Assembly (NCBI GenBank): GCA_037576195.1
Contig: CM075101.1
Span: 48,174,001-48,238,000, forward strand
Direction of reading: 5' to 3'
DNA: 64,000 bases
Origin: Phytoseiulus persimilis
Lineage: Eukaryota > Arthropoda > Arachnida > Mesostigmata > Phytoseiidae
The notes beneath the pieces are model-generated. The model made no database searches and was not told where the DNA came from. It saw only the letters and a list, made by a program, of their open reading frames with translations. The position numbers and the translations under genes were made by a program. Of the stretch, positions 47,349 through 58,200 are shown piece by piece. Numbering within the stretch: position 1 is the stretch's first letter; every line of letters begins with the position of its first letter.

Positions 47349-48138
47349 TCACTTTTTGGCGGCAGCCGCAGCTGGCGCTCCTGCAACAGGAACATATCCA
47401 GGGTAGTAGCCGGGGTAACCGTAGCGGTAGGCCCAAGGTCCTCCGAGGCCCCATGGCCCTCCCCATAAATAAGGCGATGACGCCAGCGCCAGCAGGGCCA
47501 AGGCTCCGACGGCGTGGTAGGAGTATCTGTAGATCAACGATCACGAATTATCATCCCGAGTGAAACCAGGTCGGTGCAGCATCTGAATCGAGAGAGGGAC
47601 GGGGGGGGGAGGAGCGTTTCCACTAATGAATTGAGAAGAAATGTGAGATCCTGCCCTGACCTCTTTTGACGGGGTCGAGTGAGATCTCCGAATGATTCAT
47701 AGCTCCCGAGCTCTTCGAAGGCGGTCCTCTTCCCAGCTGGCTCAGGCAGCGTATCCCTCCGGGTCCTCACTGGTTTCGCCTGCTGACCGCCGACATTGGT
47801 TCGCTGAGCGAGCTGCAACATCAGAATGACACTATGTAGACACGGAATGGATACTTTTCCCCTGATCACTCTTGGAGCGCTTCCGGATCTTACTTTGTCC
47901 ATCGCGATTGAGATTATCCGCAACGACTGGTGCGAAAGTTGTTGTTCGGTGACGAGCAGCTTGAGAACGTTTGAGAGGTCCTTGATCGATCGGTCCACAG
48001 GCGCTTTATCGAAGTTCTTCATCGCTGCTATGATTTTGTTGTCATCAACGTTGGGATTGGAGAATATCTCTTGTAACAAGTCCAGCTGTTTCAAATCCGG
48101 CTCCCGTGCCTCGGCCGGTGGCTTCGTGTCGCCCAGTG
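47349..48138 (-). CDS. GY-tailed protein with dibasic cleavage-like sites, first exon missing
   Basis: Three exons join with matching phase: 48138-47894, 47812-47661 and 47526-47349. The first block (GDTKPPAEAREPDLKQLDLL.. then NFDKAPVDRSIKDLSNVLKL) looks helical. The second contains RTRR, GKR and RQKR sites bracketing short peptides such as DTLPEPA. The last block is hydrophobic then aromatic: YHAVGALALLALASSPYLWG, then GYPGYYPGYVPV and an Ala-Lys end. No start codon lies in frame upstream. The first exon should end in phase 1 and probably carries a signal peptide, but I could not find it between here and the next gene 209 bp upstream. It could be a secreted precursor with processing sites or a matrix protein; the family is unknown. 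Confidence 0.6.
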
Positions 48139-48346
48139 CTACAAGAATCCGAAGAGTTAGACGGAGAACGACCTTCGCCAACGTGAATAGGAATATTCCG
48201 CTCGGAAATCGGGTCCAATGTGATTTTGGAAAGAGGAACGAGGCAGTCCTGAGCCTCTGGTGAGCGAGTTTGTCGACCCGATTCCTCACCTAGATGATGA
48301 GTTTCTACAGAGTCAGAGTATGCGGAAATAGGAAGCTACGTGAGAA

Positions 48347-49108
48347 TTATTTTCTCTCTGTCTCAGAAAGAGACTCTCTTCTGTCCCTTCCTTCTCCCGA
48401 TTTGAACGTGATTCTCTTCTTGCTAAACTTCCCCCGAGCCGCAAGCGATGCGCGCTTGGATTCTTCCTTGACCACGACTGTCGGTGCCATGGTTGTCGGA
48501 CTGTTGTCAGCGCCATCCTGCTCATCGCTACAATCCTCATCAGGTTGTTCGGTCGATGGTTCCATCATCGTCACGTTCTCCGTCGTTTCGACGACCTTAG
48601 ATCCTGATATCTGAGTGGTCGACGGCTCAGTCGAGGCTTCTGACATTGTCACGACGTCGATAGTCTGTGGCAAAGTCGCTGACGGTCGAGTCCTGGGGTC
48701 TTGGAAATTCGTCTGCGTGACAGAGAGCATCGAGATTGGATAGAAGGTTTGACCCGGGGGAAGCATGCCGACCGGACCTTTGCGGATCACGTATGGAACC
48801 CGCATGTAAGTTGTGCCGGCCACGGGAGAATGCCACAATGATTGCACAGCTTGCATATGCTGTTGGTGGAGCATGTACGCCAAAGGCGTCGGTGGTAGCC
48901 GCCTTATCATTCCGGCTGGGGTGAGGTGGTAGAGCTGAGCATCTGCGAAACGATTGTCTTTCAAGGCTCGACTCTTCCTGCACGGTGAGTTGCGACGCAA
49001 GCCATATCTGCAAAGCGGATGGCGTTGGGTTACTTGAGCGACATTGGGCTTACCGATCGACTGGAGGACGAGTCCCGACAACGCGAGGATCACCACAGAG
49101 AACTTCAT
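48347..49108 (-). CDS. Secreted 216-aa protein of unknown function
   Basis: Two exons: 49108-49054 and 48942-48347. Exon 1 encodes a clean signal peptide, MKFSVVILALSGLVLQSIG, split in its last Gly codon by a phase-1 intron (GTAAGC donor, TTTCGCAG acceptor). The mature protein starts DAQLYHLTPAGMIRRLPPTP. It has a Met/Gln/Pro-rich first half and then Thr/Ser/Glu-rich low-complexity sequence with sequons (NVT). It ends with a basic tail (KFSKKRITFKSGEGRDRR). An unspliced reading gives 253 aa, but the spliced one keeps frame and removes a less natural insert. A TATA box sits about 50 bp upstream of the ATG. No family is recognised. Confidence 0.75.
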   Translation of the reverse strand: MKFSVVILALSGLVLQSIGKPNVAQVTQRHPLCRYGLRRNSPCRKSRALKDNRFADAQLYHLTPAGMIRRLPPTPLAYMLHQQHMQAVQSLWHSPVAGTTYMRVPYVIRKGPVGMLPPGQTFYPISMLSVTQTNFQDPRTRPSATLPQTIDVVTMSEASTEPSTTQISGSKVVETTENVTMMEPSTEQPDEDCSDEQDGADNSPTTMAPTVVVKEESKRASLAARGKFSKKRITFKSGEGRDRRESLSETERK

Positions 49109-49156
49109 GTCGATCAGCTGGGACGATGCTTCGATGTCTGGGCAGCGCCGAACTCA

Positions 49157-49164
49157 TATTTATA
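49157..49164 (-). promoter_or_regulatory. TATA box of the 216-aa secreted protein gene
   Basis: On the minus strand, TATAAATA lies 49-56 bp before the start codon at 49108. That spacing allows a transcription start about 30 bp downstream and a short leader. Confidence 0.6.
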
Positions 49165-50266
49165 CTCTGGCTCTAGTCGGGGAGCCCGGAGCGAGATCTT
49201 ATCGGTCTTTGCTGTGATTGTGATGCGAGTCAGTCGCAGCTAGTGAAAACCCGGCCCCTGCTCACACTGGTCCACTATGCTAATTCGATTTCACAGTTGA
49301 CTCGGAAGTTGTCCGTTTCATTCAACCGCAGAGCATCCATGCTCGAAATCGGCGAAAGTGAGAAGCTATCCGCACAATGAGAGCAATGCTCACCGGTGGT
49401 TGACGCGGCAATACTGATCAGCGCGTGATTCACGAAATCTGGTTTTGGGTCTTCATTCATTTCCAGCCCGTGACATCAGCAGCTTGGAGCGCGGAATACC
49501 TGTAGGCCGAAACCCACGACGAAGGCGCGACTTCCTCGACAGCACTTGAATACTCGTCTCCCGAGAAGTTCCGGACGTATCGGAGAAGAGATGAAGAGCA
49601 ATGAGCGGGGCCGAGCTTTGCATCGGGCGACGAATTGATCAGGAACCGCATATTTCCTGGATGTGACGATTTCTCCGACTGTTCCGAAAACGAAGCTCAG
49701 GGTCTGCCGTTTACCTGAGCAATCAAAGGATCGGCAGCGAATTCCTCGTTATTCAGTTGGACTGCTACTTTCGGCATCTTTTCCAAATGGGGCCAACTGT
49801 CACGGAGCGACGATCACAACCTCAATAGCGTCTCGCTGTTTCTCCGAGAGAAATGTCAAACGAGCATCATCGCTGAATTCAGGTCGTTCGCGAATTTTTC
49901 GCGATAGGCCCGGGTCTGAACGATCTGTCGCAAGGAGGACCCGACAAGTCGTTGATACTGCCGCGCAAGCTCCATGTGCGGTGTAGCTTATCAGAGGGTC
50001 AGTTCCATTCATAAGTCAATCGCCGTCACAATGCATCACTAAGTTGGGAGTAACGCCATATGAGGTGACACAACAACATGACCGTGTCATTGATCGGACG
50101 ATGGTCGCATTCATAGATGATGGAAAATCGGCCCGGGAAGGAAATATTTGAACAACAGCCGGCCTTTGGCCGACTGGAGTCGACCGCGCCGCGCGCGGTT
50201 GGACGGCGCTCCCTGCCATCGAGGCACTTTTCTCTCCCTTCACTGGGTCAGCATTCTGATTTTGAA
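49165..50266. other. Unassigned region
   Basis: Minus-strand frames at 49275-49460, 49457-49651 and 49800-50012 have fairly protein-like text (for example CRVLLATDRSDPGLSRKIRE), but I could not find a family or a consistent splice chain. They may be exons of one unidentified gene. Confidence 0.35.
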
Positions 50267-51312
50267 AAGTATGGTCAGATTGATCCCGGAATCACCCCTC
50301 CAGAGTTGGAAAGTAATGCTCAGATTGACCCCGGAATCACCCCTCAAGAGTTGGAAAGTGATGCTCAGATTGACCCCGGGATCACCCCTCAAGAGTTGGA
50401 AAGTCATGCTCAGATTGACCCCGGAATCAGCCCTCCAGAGTTGGAAAGTCATGCTCAGATTGACCCCGGAATCACCCCCTCAAGAGTTGGAAAGTAATGC
50501 TCAGATTGACCCCGGGATCACCCCTCAAGAGTTGGAAAGTCATGCTCAGATTGACCCCGGGATCACCCCTCAAGAGTTGGAAAGTCATGCTCAGATTGGT
50601 CTCGGAATCACCCCTCCAGAGTTGGAAAGTAATGCTCAGATTGACCCCGGGATCACCCCTTCAGAGTTGGAAAGTAATGCTCAGATCGACCCCGGAACCA
50701 CCCCTCCAGAGTTGGAAAGTAATGCTCAGATTGACCCCGGGATCACCCCTCAAGATTTGGAAAGTCATGCTCAGATTGACCCCGGAATCACCCCCTCAAG
50801 AGTTGGAAAGTAATGCTCAGATTGACCCCGGGATCACCCCTCAAGAGTTGGAAAGTCATGCTCAGATTGACCCCGGGATCACCCCTCAAGAGTTGGAAAG
50901 TCATGCTCAGATTGGTCTCGGAATCACCCCTCCAGAGTTGGAAAGTAATGCTCAGATTGACCCCGGAATCACCCCTCCAGAGTTGGAAAGTAATGCTCAG
51001 ATCGACCCCAGAATCACCCCTCCAGAGTTGGAAAGTAATGCTCAGATTGACCCCGGAATCACCCCTCCAGAGTTGGACAGTAATGCTTAGATTGACCCCG
51101 GAATCACCCCTCAAGAGTTGGAAAGTAATGCTCAGATTGACCCCGGAATCACCCCTCCAGAGTTGGAAAGTAATGTTCAGATTCACCCCGGAATCACCCC
51201 TCCAGAGTTGGAAAGTCATGCTCAGATTGGTTTCGGAATCACCCCTCAAGAGTTGGAAAGTAATGGTCAGATCGGTTCCGAAATCACCCTTCCACGTTTT
51301 GGAAAGAATAGT
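50267..51312 (+). repeat. 45-bp satellite array, about 23 monomers
   Basis: The monomer is about TAATGCTCAGATTGACCCCG plus GAATCACCCCTCCAGAGTTGGAAAG (45 bp). Roughly 23 head-to-tail copies differ by few substitutions. Two monomers, near 50475 and 50791, carry one extra C and lie 316 bp apart. Their neighbours match in order, so there is a 7-monomer higher-order unit. Because 45 is divisible by three, long open frames appear on both strands; they are not evidence of a gene. Related monomers occur at 59657-59820, within 60261-60444 and within 63531-64000. Confidence 0.95.
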
Positions 51313-51872
51313 CAGACTCCATAATTTGTTCCCCGAAACTTTGCCGAACTTCGGGTTTTTATAGCATAAATTGGGAAGATTGGAGAGAGGAAGAATTGTA
51401 AGATCGATGATCAAACAAAGAGGTTTCTGCTCTAACGATGGGGAGCTATTGATTCCGTGCTGAAGATCTAAGAGTTGTGGTCAGTTCCGCCTTCTCTGCT
51501 TACGTTGAAATGGCGCGCCGGGTAACCTCTATTAAAGTTCCGGTGAAGCAAAGAGCTGCAAGCTCGGGGGCCACCGGAGGACCCGAAGAAGATTTAAATG
51601 AATTCCTCCTGGAATCGCCCCTTCGAGACTGGAAGGGAAACCACGACTGGTTCCTAATACTGTCAGTCCAGCGTTTCTTTTCTAAATATGAATGAGTTTA
51701 CGAAGGAGAACGAGCAGATCGTTCAAGGAAAATCTGATCCGCTGCTCCGTGAAGCGTGGCCTTCCATCAGATCCTTTCCGGATTCACACCGGCGCCGAAA
51801 ACCCAGTTCTCATGGAGTTCTGAGCGGTCCAGATGGTCTCAAAACAGAACGGAACCGCAGACTATCGGCAGT
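51313..51872. other. Unassigned flank between satellite and SINE
   Basis: No gene or element was recognised. The last 14 bp (51859-51872) are the left target-site duplication of the SINE. Confidence 0.4.
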
Positions 51873-52143
51873 GTCGGCTCGTTGGTCGTATGGCATGAAC
51901 CAACGCCTTGAGTGCCACGCTGAGCTAGCAATCGCGGGTTCGATCCCCGGCCGACAAGAAAAATTTCTCAGGTGGTAAAAAGAGGATTTAATTTGTATCA
52001 GAATTAAATCTGAACCATCTTGAGACCCAAGCCCACCGCCCGCAATGGGATTTGCGAGGCGATAGGGATTGTTACTGAAGCAATATCGAAAGTGATCCCG
52101 GGACACTTCTGAGGGTTGGCTGAGAGTTTCAGCCGGAAAACAA
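51873..52143 (+). mobile_element. tRNA-derived SINE with target-site duplications
   Basis: The 5' 83 nt resemble a tRNA gene: terminal GTCGGC pairs with GCCGAC at 51950-51955, an A-box-like TTGGTCGTATGG lies at 51882-51893, and a perfect B box GGTTCGATCCC lies at 51937-51947. An unrelated body of about 190 nt follows and ends in AAAACAA. The 14-mer AGACTATCGGCAGT flanks both sides (51859-51872 and 52144-52157), showing insertion by target-primed reverse transcription. RNA polymerase III should read the internal promoter. A partner LINE is not identified. Confidence 0.85.
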
Positions 52144-52157
52144 AGACTATCGGCAGT

Positions 52158-53964
52158 CCTCGGTGAGCGGAATATTCTGTCGTAGGATGTTGCAGATGTG
52201 AAAGCCTCGGATGCTCGGATCTTTCCCGAGGAGAACGATTCCCGGAGCCTGGCACGATACCTCGAATCCCTGTCCATTCATCCCGTACGAGCTCATGGCA
52301 TTGGAGTTTATCACGAACATAGGGACAGACAGGCAGGAGTTTTTGTTCTACTCATCATTTTGCTCATTGAGTATATTAACCGACTCGGTGAATCTGTCGC
52401 AGACCTGACAATTCGCGCGATCGAAGAGCATTGAACTCTTCACTTCGCGTATCGTCTGTATGCTACGGTCAGATCTCTCGGTAGTGATATGGCAGAGACA
52501 GTTTCCGAAAAGCGTGACCAGTACAAGCGAGCAAATCTGGAGAAGGAAACCCACTAACCTGCTCTGCCTCTTCTACACGATATGACAACGTAATGACGTT
52601 ACCGAGTACGAGGAGATCTCACAGTCGTTTCGGGAAGCATCTTGACGAAAGCTATTTCTTGCGCATCGAGTTCCGAAAGAGAGGCAGCTCACCTGTGAAT
52701 CGATTAATCCAGATAAGTTTCGGGCTGTGATTTACCAAGCACCATATAATTGGTGACAGCGTGGACTGAAGCAGTTCGACAGATCGACGAATGATTTCAA
52801 CAAACACTCTCACAGAAAGACACGAAGAGCACTCATCCTACTCATGTTCTCGGCAAGTGTTCAAAATCTGGGGTATGGCGCCTCCGTGTGAAGAAGGCTA
52901 GGAACGAGAACCCGTATTGGAATTGAGGCACGGGAATCGCATAAGATACCCGAAGCGAGTGATTGCGGCGCGGGATAGGAACCAAAGATCCGCAAACCTT
53001 TTTCATGTTTGTCTCATTCCCATCGAGGGACCGGAAATGAAACGAAGCGTTTCTCGCGATTTGTTACGAATTCAGCTGGATTTTGGACGGCTGTGCTAGT
53101 TGATCCTCACCGGCACAGCATGAGGATTGCCAAGACTATTTCTAATGGAGCGAGGAAGCGACAGAGGATAATTAGAAGGACATTCCGATTTCTTCATGAT
53201 TTCGAATTTTTATGATACGTGAACGATCGAGAAAGCACAACAGCATTGTTCATTCCATGAGAGGCTTTTCCATAATTCCATAATCGAATAGATCATTATT
53301 ATTTTTCATGAGAAAACATATTTTTGTTCCCATCTTTTTCCCGATCTCTCCTAGTTTTGCTGTCTGAGCTGTCATCTGAGCACTGTGTGAGCTCGGCGTT
53401 GCTTGTAGGAGCTCGTCTCTCTGAGAAGTACACAGAGTGACTTCGGGAAACTTCTCGAGAACATCGAGAGCGGATGCTCAAATCAACCAGGAAGAATGTG
53501 TATCAGCTGAGTACGAGTGCATGAGATGACCGAAGCAGATCGCGTATGAGGTGACTGATTACGACTTCAATCCGTTGATCGGGCGATTGAAGACTGACAC
53601 ATGGATGATGGAACGTCGGCGTGGGAGGGAAACAGACAAACCTGGAGAAAATTGTTCAACAAAAAGAAATACATATATTCCAATGTATAGGGCTCATTGA
53701 ATATTGAATCTTCTCGATCTCAGTTTCCCCTCGCATACCTCTTGGAGGTAGCCCCCCGCTACTTCCTCAAACTTCCTGAACTTTGTCCGATGAGCCTCCA
53801 TCAGGTTGAGTGTTCGCTGTCAAATGGTTCTTGCTTTTCTTCGCTGCAATGCGGAGTTGGACTCGCTAGATTTGTAGTATGAGTTCTAGGCGTCCCCTCC
53901 TCACTTGGTTCCGGCGTGATCTGTGGCCGCAAACCAGCCGAGACTCGAACTTACGAATTCAACC
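52158..53964. other. Unassigned intergenic region
   Basis: Only short open frames without domains are present. Nothing confident is seen. Confidence 0.4.
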
Positions 53965-55062
53965 TCAGCAGGAGTTGTCATACAGGATTGCCTCAACAAA
54001 TATTGGTGTCGTGAGAACGAGACCGGCGTATGCAAGAACTGTCGAGAATACAGAAAGTGCACTCGCGATATTCATGTATTCCGAGTTTGCCATCCATTTT
54101 ATACCGAGAGCATTTTTGTGCCGCAGTACAGTCGAAAACTCATTGTTGGCATTAGCCTTCCTCACATACGCCCTGCGTATCCGGACTCTCTTCTCTTGCA
54201 TAACTCCGCTGATGCGCTCTCCAAGATAGACTAAAACTGCGTTCGGTGCAACGTCGTTCACCCCCCGATAAATCATTCTCAAGTTGCGATCGCACTTCGT
54301 GAACGTGCGAACCAGGGAAACCGCCGTCAAAAACAGGAGCCAATCCAGGAGAACGTTGGAAAATGAGTTAATCGAGTCAAGAATGAGGCAACACTGCTTG
54401 TATGTCTCCAGCTGTCTTCTTTCGGAAAGGCTCGTCAGGTGGATGTTGATGTCGTTGAATAAGATCACGAGGATGAAATGAATCCTCAGCGAGCGGAAAA
54501 GGGTGAGATAGTGTTGCAGCAACGAAACCGCGGATAGGAGAAGACTCTGTTGGCTGAAATCAGGGCCCAAACCGGAGTAGACCGCAGCCGAGAACCAGAG
54601 GAGGTAAGCCACGCCGAGTATCAGCTCGATAGAAGAGGCCTCTCTTCGTGTGGACTTCAAAAACCGCTCGAGCGTATCCTGGTTACGCGAGATCCATCTC
54701 CGTGCTATGACTCCGGTAATGATTGCCAAGATATTCGCCGAAATCTCGGTGAAACCGCCGAAATTACGGTGGGTAGGTCGGGTGAAGAGGGCCATATACC
54801 AGAAAATGCCATACAATTCCAATATAGGCCAGATGAGCACATCGGGCAAGCGCCATCTCGGACCACACAGCACACGGAACAAGGGGAGCACTCTCATGTG
54901 TGAGGAATGGGTCAGCAATGCCCGAATCAGGTTCTGCGCCACGATGCAGGATGAGACGCCTCTCCCGGTGTCTTCAACATCACCAACGTTGAACTCCGGA
55001 GAAAGGCAACAGATTGCCGCCCACCATCGCCGTTTGTGGTCCGACCAGCCTATCCACTTCAT
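53965..55062 (-). CDS. Gustatory receptor (7TM_7 family), single exon
   Basis: A 365-aa frame from ATG (55062) to stop. About seven hydrophobic segments are evident, for example DVLIWPILELYGIFWYMALF, ILGVAYLLWFSAAVYSGLG, FILVILFNDINIHL, VLLDWLLFLTAVSLV and the last, IASALSVFSTVLAYAGLVLT. Layout, length and a polar N-terminus before LPLFRVLCG fit arthropod gustatory receptors. These are ion-channel-forming chemoreceptors with an inverted topology. The usual C-terminal TYxxxxxQF motif is degenerate (YAGLVLTTP). The frame is intact. The ligand is unknown. A GTG-initiated reading two codons longer is less likely. Confidence 0.8.
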   Translation of the reverse strand: MKWIGWSDHKRRWWAAICCLSPEFNVGDVEDTGRGVSSCIVAQNLIRALLTHSSHMRVLPLFRVLCGPRWRLPDVLIWPILELYGIFWYMALFTRPTHRNFGGFTEISANILAIITGVIARRWISRNQDTLERFLKSTRREASSIELILGVAYLLWFSAAVYSGLGPDFSQQSLLLSAVSLLQHYLTLFRSLRIHFILVILFNDINIHLTSLSERRQLETYKQCCLILDSINSFSNVLLDWLLFLTAVSLVRTFTKCDRNLRMIYRGVNDVAPNAVLVYLGERISGVMQEKRVRIRRAYVRKANANNEFSTVLRHKNALGIKWMANSEYMNIASALSVFSTVLAYAGLVLTTPIFVEAILYDNSC

Positions 55063-55075
55063 CACCACGCCTCAC

Positions 55076-55259
55076 CTGGAATACAAGCCACAATCCCCTA
55101 TGGGGTAATGAATGTCACATTCCAGAATCGAAACTGCCTCCAGGTTTGCGCAGGCCACTACATCGTTTGTCAGTGTGATGCATGCATTGTTGCGACAGCT
55201 CGGATGTTTGTTGATGAGCGGTGGTTCGCCGCAGGAACGACAAGTCCTCCGATGACACC
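55076..55259 (-). CDS. Candidate cysteine-rich exon upstream of the gustatory receptor
   Basis: An acceptor (TTTTCGATCCAG) at 55260 and a donor (TATTCCAG|GTGAGG) at 55075 bound a frame with eight cysteines: GCHRRTCRSCGEPP, SCRNNACITLTNDVVACANL, ILECDIHYPIGDC. The spacing is somewhat like small secreted Cys-rich or chitin-binding modules, but I cannot match a family. A diverged, broken copy of the same sequence lies at 56620-56790, which supports past function. The start exon is unknown. Confidence 0.4.
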
Positions 55260-58200
55260 CTGGATCGAAAAGGCGATCGAGCACCGAACAGCAGGTTGCC
55301 TCACAGAATGGATCACGGGGGGGATCACGAGGTACCGTGACTGAGATGAGCGATCATAATCCATAACTGGAGCTGAGAACAGGTTTCGGATCACTGCGGT
55401 TAGGACAAAAGTCGCGGCACTGCAGGCGTTCTCTTTGTATTCTTTGACGTGAGAACGCCGTTATTCCTGCGACCTGTCGCGTTCCAGAACTCTGTGATAG
55501 GCTGCATATTCATGGGGACAGACCACATTGATAATTGAAACATCTCTGATCAAGTCCATTCACCGGGAATCAAGAAGATCAGTAGGAGAAGCCTTTTCCT
55601 CCGATGCAAGGGAATCGCTTCCGCAAGGAGGGGGCGCCATCGTTGACTGCTCATGAAACATCGTCTATGTGCCAGTCGATCCATCACACGTCTCATCCAA
55701 GCCCCGGCAACTCATCGGATTCCGACATTCAACGGGAGTAAATTTGAAACGACTGACGGGAAGCTCTCTCGTTCCTCCTCAGTGTATGTTCACTGAGAGC
55801 TCGAGTATTTTTCCGAGGAGGATCGTCATGTTCATCTCTCGCATCGTGAGGCCCACAGTTCTCGCAGTCGTACCGCACCGCACCCAGACGAGAACGGACA
55901 ACGAATTCAAGGAAAATTCACAAAAAGCTCGTATCGAGTCATCCTGGTTACGGCTAAGTATTCATATGCTCCAGGACGAAACAACAATACTCATCACTAG
56001 AGTACGAATGTTCATGCACTGAGAAAACATGAGGTATGCATGCAACTATGCACTGATAGCGAGGAAAATTTGCGTTAAGTGCTGCATCAATGCATTTGAG
56101 ATTCATTGAGGACCGGACCGACAACGTCATTATATATGGTTGCAGTGTGCAACAAGGGACATCTTCGAGATTTCGTACGTGAAGTTCTGCCTCCGGTCGC
56201 TCAGCATGTTCTTCGATTTCGAGGAAGTCCTGGCAACGTCACTCGGACCTACTTATGCGAGATATGCGTATTTTGTTGACTCTACCTGGAATATGCAGGT
56301 ACATGCAAAATATGCATCCTGCATGAACATTTGCACTCTACTCATCACTAGAGCCTTGGAGTTTGGGTGTTTCTTCAAATATATCGCCTCATTGCAATGG
56401 ATTAATCTCAGGCGATTGATGGCATAATCTCGAAAAATCACCCAAGCTTCCAGACTCTTCTCATTACCGACCACCATCATGCTTCGAGATCAATCGACAC
56501 GAAAGAACTCACCATCATGGGGAAAACATCAACAAAAACAAGTATGGAATCAAACAGACTCCACCCCTTCAGACATGGGAACGGATGACGTACTCACACA
56601 ACAACAACGCGACGCATCCGTCTCTGCGCACGGCGTTACATCGTTTGTCAGCGCAATGCGTGCATTCTCGCGACAGCTCTGGTGTTTGTCGAGGAAGGTC
56701 GATTTCCTCGGGAACGGGGAGTATTCTTATGACACCTTAGATCGAGAAGGCAATCGAGCTGCGAGGAATCTGCGGGGGCGGCGAAGGTGGACGCGCTGAA
56801 AGATTTTCCACACCTGTCATTTTTCGTCCCTTATTTTTCGTCATTTTTCGTCCTTTCGCCCGAACGGAGTGGATTGTCCGCGGAATAGAGCTACTCCAGC
56901 GAGGCTGGACTCGAGTTTGCAGACCCCAAGAAACAAACCCAGAATTCAAAAGTCGGCTCATCCCCAGGGCGTATCACAGTATAGATCACCGGGAGAAGAA
57001 CGAGGTTTCGTGGCTGACCGAGGCGATCATATCCGTAGCTTGAGCTGCAAAAAGCTCTCGAATGACTGCGATTGGGAGGCTTCTCCCCCAGAGCGAGATT
57101 TGAGGGTAATACTCAAGTTGCAGAACCCTCCTTTAGATGCCGTCTTCCCCAGAGACAGCTTAGCTGAGAGACAGAGCTTCTGAAAAGTTCCTCGAGACCC
57201 GGACTTTTCAATGGACGGGACCACAACGGAACTTCCGGCACCACCGCGGCCAACTTGCCGCTGCCTCCTGGATGACACTGCGTATCTCGGACATCCAGAA
57301 CTCGTTTCCGATTTCCTATCCATGATCGGGATCGGGAGGAATCTCAGACGACTCCACTTATCTCGAGGTGAGAGAGAGCGGTGAAATCCTCGACATCTCA
57401 GTCAGGGGCTCTCTACTGGACCTCAAGTCCTGACCCCAGAGGGGATCGTCAAAAACCGTTCCTGCCGCTCGGGACGCTCGAAATGTTCTCCTTCAGACGA
57501 TCGTTCGTTGCGGTCACAGCTTTGACTCATACCTGGTTCCGGACTCCGTCACGGTTTTCGACCGCGAAGAAGAGAACGTCGTATACGTCGAGTATACTGT
57601 CCCCAGCGTCCCATGCAGCGCATTCTTTTTTGAACCATGAAGAATCACAGGAGTCGAACATCGAAGTCCGCCATCATCGATAGAATCATCCTTGGCCATC
57701 TAGTGCGATCCATCGCCCCTATTCGTGGGAAGTAGCGCAAAGTGCCCTAAGCCTCTTTAGTTTCGGAGGTTGTCCATCCGAGTTCTCCGAGCAAAAACTC
57801 CGTGGCAATTGCGTGCTCAGCGATTCCCATAGCCTATTCCCTAGTTGCGACCTCTGTGCTATCGAGCGTTACTCTCAGCTGGTTCTAGGCCCTTGATGCT
57901 AGCGCAGCTTCCGCGCACGACAGCTTGGGGACCCCTGTAGAACTCCATTGGACTCCTTGTGATTTTGAATCGCCTGAAAGACCACATGAGGCGGGTCGCT
58001 ACAACGCATTGTGAACTACTCTCTACCAGCCTTGTTCCTGCTGCCGAGGTAGTCTGCTCCTGGATGAGGTTGAAGTGCAGATCGTCGTGAACAGCGTGAG
58101 CCAACATCGATCAATTATTTTCGATGAGTTCCCGGATTGAGAGTCTGGTGCCCTCATTGGAGGATCGACGAGGTTCGCGCTCCACATATGCTCTTCCATT

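Noticed and set aside
50148-51414. Long open frames on both strands in the satellite array encoding 15-residue repeats
   Set aside because: The 45-bp period is a multiple of three, so any stop-free monomer frame stays open. Frames exist on both strands and shift at the 46-bp monomers. There is no start, splice or domain context.
51873-51955. Functional tRNA gene
   Set aside because: The acceptor ends pair and the B box is perfect, but the middle does not give a convincing anticodon arm. The unit is fused to a 190-nt body between 14-bp duplications, so it is a SINE head.
55076-55259. Calling the Cys-rich exon a venom-type or inhibitor domain
   Set aside because: The cysteine spacing does not match any pattern I can name with confidence, and the start of the gene is unknown.
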